From Xanthobacteraceae bacterium (GTDB taxonomy: Bacteria; Pseudomonadota; Alphaproteobacteria; Rhizobiales; Xanthobacteraceae), in assembly GCA_019745775.1 (NCBI GenBank), contig JAIESR010000073.1, forward strand, positions 1 to 46,979: a DNA stretch of 46,979 bases, given 5' to 3'. The notes beneath the pieces are model-generated. The model made no database searches. It saw nothing but the letters and a program-made list of their open reading frames with translations, and was not told the DNA's origin. A program made the position numbers and the translations under genes. Every line of letters begins with the position of its first letter. The first letter of the stretch is position 1. Below, piece by piece: positions 1 to 7,988 of this stretch.

Positions 1-1
1 C

Positions 2-64
2 AAACTCGCCAGAAATTTCCTCGCCGGTGTCCAGCTCGCCTGCGCTATCATCCTGCTCAACTGA
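2..64 (+). CDS. C-terminal end of an IS5-family transposase (cut by window edge)
   Basis: The window opens inside an open frame that ends at a TGA at 62-64. The last residues read KLARNFLAGVQLACAIILLN, which resembles the usual C-terminal tail of IS5-family (DDE) transposases, where an ARNFLA-V-LA segment precedes the stop. Only about 20 residues are visible, so the catalytic residues, element length and intactness cannot be judged. The right inverted repeat of the element should lie just after the stop, around 65-85, but its mate is outside the window. The call rests on a short motif and is tentative. Confidence 0.5.
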   Translation, partial: KLARNFLAGVQLACAIILLN

Positions 65-360
65 AGACAGGCTCTAGTACCTAAGTATGCCCCCGCTCGG
101 CCGACTTCTCCCCCTGACGCGCGGTTTCAACCCATACCGGCCCGCAGTCTCAAGACCTCCAGACGATTCCGCTCATCCATCCTTTCGATGAGGATGCAAC
201 CACGGCAACGCGCCAATGGCTGAAGGAGTCGCGTTGAACCGGGCGCCCGCCAGCCAGGGACCGCAAGACCCCCCTGGCAGACCCCGGTGGGTGCAACCAC
301 GCCAGGATTCGAGATAACATCATGCAGAACGTAGCAACCCAGGTTTGGACCGACGGCGGG
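65..360. other. Intergenic region between IS end and response regulator
   Basis: No convincing gene is seen. The first 20 or so bases probably hold the right end of the IS element. The rest should carry the promoter of the signalling cluster that starts at 361. An ATG at 322 is in frame with the regulator but has no purine-rich ribosome binding site. Confidence 0.4.
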
Positions 361-1053
361 ATGGCGATGAAGGTCTTGGTTGTCGATGATCATCCGCTGA
401 TACGCGAGGCCTTGCGCGGCGTCTTCCACGATTTGAAGGACGGCGTTGCATTGTTCGAAGCCTCGGATAGTCGGCAGGCGATGCAGCTCGTTGCGGAACA
501 CAACGACCTCGAGCTTGTCTTGCTCGACATCAACTTGCCGGATCGCGATGGATTTTCCGTGCTCTCCGAATTACGCGAACAACACCCGGGGATTGCGGTC
601 GTGGTTCTCTCGGGTGCGCACGACCGGAGCAGCGTTACCAAGGCGCTCGATCTCGGCGCCGTCGGATTCATACCCAAGACCGGCCAGCGCGAGGTGATGC
701 TGAGCGCCTTGCAGCTGATCATCGCCGGCGGCATCTACATCCCTCCCGAAATTCTCGCTCGCGAGGAGCCATCTCAGGCTCCGCTGTCTGCAACGGCAAC
801 GCGTCTCGGCGTCCCATCGACTGCGGAACCTGCGGATCTCGGCCTTACAGAACGACAGGTCGACGTGCTCGCGCTCATGATGCAGGGCAAGAGCAACAAG
901 GCGATCTGCCGCGTGCTGGATCTCGCCGAGCCGACCGTGAAAAACCACGTGACGGCAATCTTCAAGGCATTGAAGGTCATCAATCGAACCGAAGCCGCCA
1001 TTGCGGCGCGCGAGCTAGGGTGGGACCTCAAGCCGGCGACCAAAGACCACTAG
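361..1053 (+). CDS. NarL/FixJ-type response regulator (REC-LuxR HTH)
   Basis: The protein is 230 residues from the ATG at 361. An in-frame ATG at 322 exists, but 361 is preferred because the receiver begins at once (MKVLVVDD) and a GGCGGG sequence precedes it. The receiver domain (about 4-120) has the acidic pair D9-D10, the predicted phosphorylation site D56 (LLDINLP) and the conserved K106. After a linker, residues 159-220 form a LuxR-type helix-turn-helix (GLTERQVDVL...KSNKAI...EPTVKNHV). All key receiver residues are present, so it should be phosphorylation-controlled. It lies directly upstream of a dCache protein, a binding protein and a hybrid kinase on the same strand. The kinase at 2947 is the likely partner, which is an inference from context. 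Its target genes are not evident. Confidence 0.93.
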   Translation: MAMKVLVVDDHPLIREALRGVFHDLKDGVALFEASDSRQAMQLVAEHNDLELVLLDINLPDRDGFSVLSELREQHPGIAVVVLSGAHDRSSVTKALDLGAVGFIPKTGQREVMLSALQLIIAGGIYIPPEILAREEPSQAPLSATATRLGVPSTAEPADLGLTERQVDVLALMMQGKSNKAICRVLDLAEPTVKNHVTAIFKALKVINRTEAAIAARELGWDLKPATKDH

Positions 1054-1072
1054 TGCCCCCGCGCCCGAGGGT

Positions 1073-1906
1073 ATGAGCATGAACGCTCCCGTGGCCGATG
1101 GCGGGACTTTGAGACAGCCGACGGGAGCAATTCAATATTGTGGCTTCCTGTTACGCAGGTACGCCTGTTGGCTTACCCTTGCGGTGGCAATTGTCTTGGT
1201 CGCGAGTCGCACGATCGAGGGCTGGCTCTTCGATCAATCACAAAAGTCGCTGCTGGATCGCGTGCAACAGCAGCAAACCGAGGCTGCCGCCGGCAGGATC
1301 GGGCTTTTCGTCAAGGAAATTGAAGCCCAGATGAGATGGCTGACACAGGTTCCGTCGAACGCTGCCAGCCTTGATGAATGGCGTTTCGAGTCGGTGCGCG
1401 TTCTACGCCAGGTCCCCGCAATCACGGAGCTTGCCCGCATCGATTCCACAGGCCGTGAGCAGGTCTGGGTTTCGCGCATCGCAGCCGACATCGTCGGCAG
1501 TCAAACCGATTTTTCTCATGAGCCCAAATTCGTCCAGGCGATGGCCAACAAGCACTACTATTCACCGGTCTACTTTCGACGCGACTCGGAGCCATATATG
1601 ACGCTGGCCATCGCGGGCGCCAGCGCAGACCACGGTGTCGTGGTTGCCGAGGTGAATCTCAAACTCATTCGGGAAGTGATTTCAGAAATCAGCGCCACTT
1701 TGCAGCGCACGGCGTTTGTCGTCGATAGCCGTGGTCGCATCATCGCGCATCCGGACATGAGCCTCGTCCTGCGAAATACCGGTCTGTCGCACCTTGCGCA
1801 CGGAGAAAAACCTCCCTGCAACGGCATCCACCAGCAGCCGTTGACGATGAATGCGCCCGTCCCGTGGCTCGGATGGACGTTGATGCTGTGCCAACCAACA
1901 AATTAA
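1073..1906 (+). CDS. Sensor-only dCache protein, truncated paralogue of the downstream hybrid kinase
   Basis: This is a 277-residue protein with one N-terminal membrane segment (about 31-45), a short coiled region (QQQQTEAA) and an extracytoplasmic PDC/dCache sensor domain. It aligns along its length with residues 22-280 of the kinase at 2947, sharing for example LRQVPAITELARID, FVQAMANK, EPYMTLAIAG and PVP-LGWTL. It stops where the kinase continues into its second membrane segment, HAMP and catalytic domains. A stretch of about 15 residues found in the kinase sensor is missing near residue 245. A GAGGGT sequence precedes the start. It could be a decayed duplicate, or a membrane-tethered decoy or co-sensor. 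The reading frame is clean, which favours a translated product. Confidence 0.8.
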   Translation: MSMNAPVADGGTLRQPTGAIQYCGFLLRRYACWLTLAVAIVLVASRTIEGWLFDQSQKSLLDRVQQQQTEAAAGRIGLFVKEIEAQMRWLTQVPSNAASLDEWRFESVRVLRQVPAITELARIDSTGREQVWVSRIAADIVGSQTDFSHEPKFVQAMANKHYYSPVYFRRDSEPYMTLAIAGASADHGVVVAEVNLKLIREVISEISATLQRTAFVVDSRGRIIAHPDMSLVLRNTGLSHLAHGEKPPCNGIHQQPLTMNAPVPWLGWTLMLCQPTN

Positions 1907-1960
1907 GACCCGACTTTCAAGCCGAGACCCTTCAGCGGGCTCGCTTGCAGAGGTGACGGA

Positions 1961-2950
1961 ATGAGGCGCCGAGCGATTTTCCGTCTGATTGCCGGTGCGC
2001 CGCTGCTGTCCTGGGCGCGCGCGGCAAGCACGCAACCGGCACTGAAGACCGTTGGGGTTCTTATCGCGCTCCCCGAAACAGATCCCAGCGTCTCCGCACG
2101 CGTTGCGGGATTCGAAACAGGACTGCGGGAATTCGGCTGGAGCGCAGCGCGAAACATCCAACTGCGATACCGATTCGCCGAGGACACGGCGCAACTGCCA
2201 CGCCTCGCAGGTGAGCTTGTGGCGTCCGCACCAGACGTCCTTGTGGCGAGCAGCGGCATCGTCGCCGCTGCCCTGCTCCGCCATACCCGCACGATTCCCA
2301 TCGTGTTTGTCACGACCTCGGATCCCATAGGAGATGGTCTCGTCACCAGCTTGGCGCGGCCGGACGGCAACGTCACGGGCTTCACCAACAGCCTGTCAAC
2401 CATGGGCGGAAAGTGGGTGGAACTGCTGAAGCAAGCTGTGCCTGACATGTCGCGTGTCGGAATGATCTTTAACCCGGACACGGCGCCGGGTGGAGGATCC
2501 TATTTCCTGGCCTCCTTCGAGGAGGCGGCGAAATCGAATGCTCTCAGAGGAGACACACTACCGGTCCGCACACGGGAGGAAATCGAGCCCACTCTCACGA
2601 CATTAGGACGCGCACCTGGTCCCGGCCTGATCGTCGTGCCGGACAATTTCAGCGCCCTGCATCGCGACCTGATCATCGCGCAAGCGACCAAGCAGCGCAT
2701 ACCGGCAATCTATCCTTTTCGTTACTTCGCCGCCGAGGGCGGCTTCATGTCCTATGGAGTAGACCTGCCCGACCTCTACAAGCGCACCGCCTCATACGTT
2801 GACCGCCTTCTCAAAGGCGCTAAGGTGATCGATCTTCCGGTCCAAGCGTCTTCGAGGCTTCACCTCGTCATTAATCTCAGGGCTGCCAAGGCGCTCGGAT
2901 TGACGCTGTCTCGGACTATGCTCGCTCGCGCTGACGAGATTCTAGAATGA
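1961..2950 (+). CDS. ABC-type substrate-binding protein, TrpX-like (ABC_sub_bind family)
   Basis: This is a 329-residue periplasmic binding protein of the family whose best-known members are TrpX-like. It begins with a basic, hydrophobic export signal (MRRRAIFRLIAGAPLLSWARA), followed by the family's usual VGVLIALPETDP, PDVLVASSG, PIVFVTTSDPIGDGLV and LARPDGNVTGFTN segments. A GAGGTGACGGA ribosome binding site sits next to the ATG. Its stop overlaps the start of the hybrid kinase by four bases (ATGA), so the two are translationally coupled. No cognate permease or ATPase is nearby. In this setting it more likely presents a ligand to the dCache sensor than serves transport; that role is inferred. 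Confidence 0.88.
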   Translation: MRRRAIFRLIAGAPLLSWARAASTQPALKTVGVLIALPETDPSVSARVAGFETGLREFGWSAARNIQLRYRFAEDTAQLPRLAGELVASAPDVLVASSGIVAAALLRHTRTIPIVFVTTSDPIGDGLVTSLARPDGNVTGFTNSLSTMGGKWVELLKQAVPDMSRVGMIFNPDTAPGGGSYFLASFEEAAKSNALRGDTLPVRTREEIEPTLTTLGRAPGPGLIVVPDNFSALHRDLIIAQATKQRIPAIYPFRYFAAEGGFMSYGVDLPDLYKRTASYVDRLLKGAKVIDLPVQASSRLHLVINLRAAKALGLTLSRTMLARADEILE

Positions 2951-5223
2951 ACCCTGGCGCTGATCGGGGAGAGTTTCGAAAGCCTGCAAAGGTCCGCGCG
3001 CGCGGTCAGCTGTTCCGAAAATATGTCACCTTGTTCGCGGCCGTTGTGGCTGTGGCGTTGATTGCCAGCAGCGCGATCGATACGTGGTTTTCGTATCTCG
3101 AGCAAAGAGCGCTTCTGATCCGCATGCAGCAGCAGCAGGCTGAAACCGCGGCGACAAGGATCAGTCAGTTCATCAAGGAAATCGAAAGCCAGATGGGCTG
3201 GCTGACCCAGACACCGTGGGACAACAATTCGCTTGAAGAATGGCAATTCGATTCGGTAAGGCTCCTGCGCCAGGTGCCGGCCATCACGGAGCTCGCTCGC
3301 ATCGACGCCACGGGCCATGAGCGAGCTCGTGTTTCGCGCATCGCGGTCGATGTCGTCGGTACTCGCACCGACGTTTCTCGCGACCCTATGTTCGTTCAGG
3401 CGATGGCGAACAAGCGCTACCACGGACCGATCTATTTCCGCCGCGAATCCGAACCCTACATGACATTGGCGATAGCGGGCTCCCGCCCGGGATATGGGGT
3501 CGTCGCCGGAGAGGTAAATCTCAAATTCATATGGGACCTCGTCTCGGAAATGAGGCTGGGCATGCAGGGCACCGCCTTTGTCGTCGATTCGGCAGCTCGC
3601 CTTATCGCGCATAGCGATATCAGCCTGGTTCTCCGAAACATCGATCTATCGCATCTGGCGCACGTTCAAGCGGCACGCATTTCAGATGCCCCCGAGCAGG
3701 GAACGATCGCCAAGAGCATCAATGGTCAGTCGGTATTGACCGCCAGCGCACCGGTGCCATCGCTTGGTTGGACCTTGTTTATCGAACTGCCGGTTCGAGA
3801 GGCCTACGCCCCGCTCTACGCCTCCGTGCTGCGCTCTGGCGCGCTGCTCCTGGCAGCGCTGGTTTTGGCGGTATTGGCCGGAATTTTCCTGGCGCGGCGC
3901 ATGATCGTGCCGATTCGCGTGCTGCGCGACGGGGCCGCCCGGATTGGTCGCGGCGACCTCACCCAGCGAATATCGATCGATACCGGCGACGAGCTCCAAG
4001 CGCTTGGTGACCAGTTCAACAGCATGGCGGAACAGCTGCAGGACCTGTACTCGACACTCGAGCGCAAAGTGGAGCAACGCACCGCGCAGCTCGAGCTTGC
4101 CAATCAGGCAAAATCCCGGTTCCTGGCAGCGGCAAGTCACGACTTGCGACAGCCGTTGCACGCCCTGGGATTGTTTGTCGCACAGCTACGCGAGAGCGCG
4201 GGTGTGAAAGAACGATCGCATATCGTGGACCGCGTCGATGCGGCGATCGCCACGATGAACGACTTGTTCAATGCACTCCTCGATATCTCCAAGCTCGACG
4301 CCGGCGCACTGGCTCCGAAATTATCCGATTTTCCAATTCGGCAGGTGCTGCGGCGCATCGAGACGACGTTTGCGGGGGCGGCCCGGGAGAAGGGTCTGTC
4401 TTTTCGGATCATTCCCAGCGATGCCTGGGTACGCAGCGACTCCATTCTGCTCGAGCGGATATTGCTGAATTTGATTTCCAACGCGATCCGCTACACGCAA
4501 AGCGGCGGCATCGTCGTAGGCTGCCGCAAGCGTGACGCGTGGCTCCGGATCGAAGTCTGTGATACCGGGCGCGGAATCCCCGAAGACCAGCACCAGAAGA
4601 TCTTCGGCGAATTCTACCGGGCCGGTGAAGCGCACCAAGGCACCGGGCTCGGCCTCGGGCTGGCGATCGTTGACCGGCTTTGTGGCCTCCTCGGCCATCC
4701 CATTCAACTGGCGTCGAAGGTGGGCAGAGGGTCGCGCTTTACGGTCATGGTACCAGCCGTCCAGCCAACCGGAAAAGCTGTCGATGCCGTCCCCGTGGCG
4801 CCGGTAGCGATTGATCGCTTCAGAGACAAGCTGATCGTTGTCGTGGACGACGACCCCTTGGTCCTGGACGGAATGTCGAGCCTGCTACGAAGTTGGGGAT
4901 GCCGTGTTCTTACAGCGGCGACTGGTGACGGTGCGATCGACGACATCATCAGACAAGGCTCCGTGCCGGACCTGATCGTCTCCGACTATCGCCTTCCTGA
5001 AGGGCAAACCGGGTTCCACGTCATCGCCAAGCTCCGCGGCGCATTCAAGACGGACATCCCGGCATTCGTGATCAGCGGCGACATCAACGCCGAACCCCTT
5101 CAGGTTGCGCGACAGAACGGCTTCCATCTTCTGCACAAGCCCGTTGCGCCTATGACATTGCGGGCGATGCTCAATCGAATGCTCAAGTCGGACAACGTCG
5201 CAGCGCCCACCGCCCCGTCCTGA
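2947..5223 (+). CDS. Hybrid sensor histidine kinase (dCache-HAMP-HisKA-HATPase-REC)
   Basis: The protein has 758 residues. A membrane segment at about 28-45 is followed by a dCache sensor (about 50-280), a second membrane segment (297-316) and a HAMP domain (317-370). The HisKA region has the phosphoaccepting H398 (AAASHDLRQPLHAL). The ATPase domain shows an N box (LLNLISNAIRYT, 506-517), a G1 box (DTGRGIP, 539-545) and a G2 box (TGLGLGLAIV). A C-terminal receiver (about 628-745) has D680 (LIVSDYR) and K731. All catalytic motifs are intact. It overlaps the binding-protein gene by four bases and shares its sensor domain with the product of 1073. The final phosphoryl acceptor is probably the LuxR regulator at 361, an inference from gene order. 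Confidence 0.95.
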   Translation: MNPGADRGEFRKPAKVRARGQLFRKYVTLFAAVVAVALIASSAIDTWFSYLEQRALLIRMQQQQAETAATRISQFIKEIESQMGWLTQTPWDNNSLEEWQFDSVRLLRQVPAITELARIDATGHERARVSRIAVDVVGTRTDVSRDPMFVQAMANKRYHGPIYFRRESEPYMTLAIAGSRPGYGVVAGEVNLKFIWDLVSEMRLGMQGTAFVVDSAARLIAHSDISLVLRNIDLSHLAHVQAARISDAPEQGTIAKSINGQSVLTASAPVPSLGWTLFIELPVREAYAPLYASVLRSGALLLAALVLAVLAGIFLARRMIVPIRVLRDGAARIGRGDLTQRISIDTGDELQALGDQFNSMAEQLQDLYSTLERKVEQRTAQLELANQAKSRFLAAASHDLRQPLHALGLFVAQLRESAGVKERSHIVDRVDAAIATMNDLFNALLDISKLDAGALAPKLSDFPIRQVLRRIETTFAGAAREKGLSFRIIPSDAWVRSDSILLERILLNLISNAIRYTQSGGIVVGCRKRDAWLRIEVCDTGRGIPEDQHQKIFGEFYRAGEAHQGTGLGLGLAIVDRLCGLLGHPIQLASKVGRGSRFTVMVPAVQPTGKAVDAVPVAPVAIDRFRDKLIVVVDDDPLVLDGMSSLLRSWGCRVLTAATGDGAIDDIIRQGSVPDLIVSDYRLPEGQTGFHVIAKLRGAFKTDIPAFVISGDINAEPLQVARQNGFHLLHKPVAPMTLRAMLNRMLKSDNVAAPTAPS

Positions 5224-5332
5224 GCCGTCACCACGCATTGAGACCCGGCGCCTTGAGCCGCCGAGGTCGTGCGAGCATTATTGCCGGGCCGGGTCGCTTC
5301 CTGGCTTGCACGCTCAACAACGAGTGCCGCCC

Positions 5333-5623
5333 ATGACACATGCGATCTTCGCAACCTGGAAGGCGACCCCCGGCAAGGCCGAGGAGGTCGAGACAATCCT
5401 GCTCGAACTTGCGCGCGAAACGAGGCGAGAGCCCGGCGTGCTCATGTTCGTCGCCAACCGTGGGAAGGAAGCGCGCGACACGTTCGTCCTGTATGAGCAG
5501 TACGTCGACGAGGCCGCCTTCCGCGCGCATCAGCAGACGTCCCACTTCAGGCACTTGGTGCTGGAGCGCGCATTGCCGCTTCTGGCACACCGCGAGCGTG
5601 TGCCTTTCGACGTCCTGCCTTGA
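5333..5623 (+). CDS. Antibiotic biosynthesis monooxygenase (ABM) domain protein
   Basis: This is a 96-residue single-domain protein of the ABM/YgiN type, a ferredoxin-like dimeric alpha+beta barrel. The pattern is typical: a short first strand (IFATWKATPGK), a helix with LLELARETR, then EPGVLMF, then FVLYEQYVDEAAFRAHQQT-HF. The ATG at 5333 is preferred over an in-frame upstream ATG at 5306 because the family fold begins at once. Members include quinol monooxygenases and small stress or heme-related enzymes, and the true substrate cannot be read from sequence. It stands alone between the kinase and the convergent VWA gene. Confidence 0.85.
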   Translation: MTHAIFATWKATPGKAEEVETILLELARETRREPGVLMFVANRGKEARDTFVLYEQYVDEAAFRAHQQTSHFRHLVLERALPLLAHRERVPFDVLP

Positions 5624-5659
5624 TCCGTTGGACGCATAGACGGCAGAACGCGTCTCTAA

Positions 5660-7387
5660 TCATGCATGGCCGATGCCGGGCGGCTTTTTGGGTTCATTCA
5701 ATTCATTCAGCAAAGCTAGGACAAAGGGGCTGAGTTTCCGGTATATGTCCTCGATGGAATCGACGCGGATTGAACGACGGAAGATTCCGTCCACGTCGGA
5801 CTTGATCGACACGCCGACAATCTCGACTTTTTTCTCCACCTCGATGAGGGCAACGACGTCACGAAAATGGCGCGCCGTAAAATAGCTGATATCGTGACCC
5901 TTCTTGCTCATGTACGTGCCGCTGGGGTCTCCGTCGGTAACGACGAACATGACCCGGTGCTTGGCGCGGCTCTTCTTGAGCCGTTGGTAACACCACATGG
6001 TGGCTTCGCCGTCGTAACCGAAATAGTGCATGCCCGTGTGCAGGATCGAGCACAGGCGGTGCACCGTTGCTAGATTGTGAGGTTCCTCGCGCGTCTTGAA
6101 GACGATGTAATGCATCGGGCGGTTGCGGCCGATGACGTTCGGAATGACCTCGCCTGTTGTCGTATGACCGATAACTTCTGTCTGGACGTCGCCCTTCGTC
6201 AAAAAGTCACTCAAACGGTCGGCAATCATATAGGTCAGCTTGTAGCGTTCACCGACCTGCATGGAGCAAGATACGTCGAGCAGAAGCGAGGCGACCGTTT
6301 CCTGCTCTTCTTGCGCTTCTTCGATCAAGTCCATTTCAGGCGGGTTGCTGACGGGGTCAATGACTTTTTGAGTCAGATGACCAAGCACGAATCCGCCTTC
6401 GTCCGAGGGAACCCAGCGCATTGTCGATTTTTTTGCCCAGGTTTCCTTGGCATATTGAAGCCAGGACTTTTGCGCCTTCGCCAATTCGCGTCCGTGGCGC
6501 TCATAGAGCTCCTTGATGAAGATTGGAACGGTCCATACACGAAAATCCTGGGCGCGCGTGATCTGATCCGTGACAGCGGCCGAAGCAGGACGATAGTAGT
6601 TGAGCTTGGGTCGTGCCCTTTGTCGTGTTTGGCGCTTTAGGCTAGCTGAACGTCGCTTGAGTTGCTTGCGCGGCTCGCTGCCCACGTCCTTATTCGTTGC
6701 GTCCAGCTGCCCCCGTGACGAGCTTCCCCGGACAGCCAGTATTTTTTCTTTCATTTCGCGATAGCTCAGGACGGTTTCATCAGGCTCCTCCTGGAGCAGC
6801 GGGAAGAATCCAGCTACGATTTCATTCAAATCGCCCAGTCCACCGCCGAAGAATTTCGCAAACTGCTGCCGCTTGTTGTACAGGCGCCGCATGAGCTTGT
6901 TGTATTCGGCAGGCCTTCCAGATGTTCTGAAAATTCGCTCCTCGGTCAGCAGCGGCTCGAGCGCAACGGTCGCGGCGGCCAACGCGGGCGCGGCTTCGCG
7001 CGCGGCGCGCAGCGTGACGAGGAAGGCCTGCAAATCGTAGTTGATGATGTCGGGATGGGAGGTGTCGAGAAGATATTGGTGCAAGGCACCGAGATTGTTG
7101 TGAATGCCTGGATACTCCCGGTATCTGCTTTGAACGAACGCGGCATAGCCGATGACGTCACTGCCTGCATCGAACATATAGGCAGGGTCTGAATGCGACG
7201 GCCTTATGGCCGCAAGAAACTCCCGGTCCAGGAAGTGCAACGCGATCGCACGCAAATCATGAAGCGCGTGCTCAGCCTTCGGATTTGACGGAATAGCAGG
7301 TAGGAACCCGACGGAGCTGTCGCCCCTCAGCCCAGCCAGGCTTCTCAACACGTCTTGCGGGTTCACCGACAGTCGTCTTCTTGGCAT
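5660..7387 (-). CDS. CobT-like protein with C-terminal von Willebrand factor A domain
   Basis: The protein has 575 residues. The N-terminal half is mostly helical with a basic, low-complexity stretch at about 235-262. The C-terminal third (about 365-565) is a VWA domain with a metal-ion-dependent adhesion site D371-x-S373-x-S375 (LLLDVSCSMQ) and a later FVVTDGDPSG (about 481-490), the arrangement seen in the VWA part of cobaltochelatase CobT and related proteins. CobT works with the AAA+ partner CobS to load metal; no CobS/MoxR-type ATPase lies in the window. The N-terminal half does not look like canonical CobT, so a role in cobalamin synthesis is not supported. It is divergent from the DOMON-like gene, only 49 bases away. 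Confidence 0.75.
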   Translation of the reverse strand: MPRRRLSVNPQDVLRSLAGLRGDSSVGFLPAIPSNPKAEHALHDLRAIALHFLDREFLAAIRPSHSDPAYMFDAGSDVIGYAAFVQSRYREYPGIHNNLGALHQYLLDTSHPDIINYDLQAFLVTLRAAREAAPALAAATVALEPLLTEERIFRTSGRPAEYNKLMRRLYNKRQQFAKFFGGGLGDLNEIVAGFFPLLQEEPDETVLSYREMKEKILAVRGSSSRGQLDATNKDVGSEPRKQLKRRSASLKRQTRQRARPKLNYYRPASAAVTDQITRAQDFRVWTVPIFIKELYERHGRELAKAQKSWLQYAKETWAKKSTMRWVPSDEGGFVLGHLTQKVIDPVSNPPEMDLIEEAQEEQETVASLLLDVSCSMQVGERYKLTYMIADRLSDFLTKGDVQTEVIGHTTTGEVIPNVIGRNRPMHYIVFKTREEPHNLATVHRLCSILHTGMHYFGYDGEATMWCYQRLKKSRAKHRVMFVVTDGDPSGTYMSKKGHDISYFTARHFRDVVALIEVEKKVEIVGVSIKSDVDGIFRRSIRVDSIEDIYRKLSPFVLALLNELNEPKKPPGIGHA

Positions 7388-7436
7388 CGCAAAGCATATT
7401 TACCTGAAAACCTGCCGCAGGCTATAGAGTGCCGCC

Positions 7437-7988
7437 ATGCTCCAAGCGCTAAGACTTCATCCGGACTCAATTTGCCGCGCAGTGCGGCAGATCGAAGTGG
7501 ACATCGCTCGTCCCCGACCCGACAGGCTGGCGTTGTCTTATCGCGTGACTGGTACCATGAGCGACATTCTCATGCCGCCCGTCGCAGCGGCCACGCGCAG
7601 CGACGGGCTCTGGCGGCACACCTGCTTCGAGGCTTTCGTCCGCGCGTCATCGGCGCCGAGATACTACGAGATCAACTTGGCGCCTTCGACGCAATGGGCA
7701 GCGTATCGGTTCAACAGCTATCGAAGCGGAATGAGCGTAGCGCGCGAGATCGAGGCGCCGCGGATTGAATTGCAGACGGAGCCTCAGTCCAGCACGCTGC
7801 ACGCCGCATTCGATGTCTCACGCCTGCCGGACCTGGTCGGCGAGGTTTCCTGGCAGGTCGGCTTGTCGGCAGTGGTCGAGGACACAAGCGGCATATCCTA
7901 TTGGGCGTTGGCGCATCCGCCCGGGAAGCCTGACTTCCACCACCGGGACTGCTTTGCGCTCGAATTTTTTCCGGCCGTATCGCCATGA
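7437..7988 (+). CDS. DOMON-like domain protein
   Basis: This 183-residue protein has no signal peptide or membrane segment. It fits the small DOMON-like beta-sandwich family: an N-terminal LHPDS segment, a central WRHTCFEAFVR and YYEINLAPSTQWAAYRF block, and a C-terminal WALAHPPGKPDFHHRDCF motif. Related domains bind carbohydrate or heme, but no ligand can be assigned here. Its stop overlaps the start of the NamZ-like gene by four bases (ATGA), so the two are co-translated and probably act together, perhaps with the DOMON-like protein helping to recognise the sugar or muropeptide handled by its neighbour (inferred). Confidence 0.85.
   Translation: MLQALRLHPDSICRAVRQIEVDIARPRPDRLALSYRVTGTMSDILMPPVAAATRSDGLWRHTCFEAFVRASSAPRYYEINLAPSTQWAAYRFNSYRSGMSVAREIEAPRIELQTEPQSSTLHAAFDVSRLPDLVGEVSWQVGLSAVVEDTSGISYWALAHPPGKPDFHHRDCFALEFFPAVSP

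Noticed and set aside
322-360. Upstream ATG for the response regulator
   Set aside because: There is no ribosome site, and the 13 added residues precede the normal start of a receiver domain.
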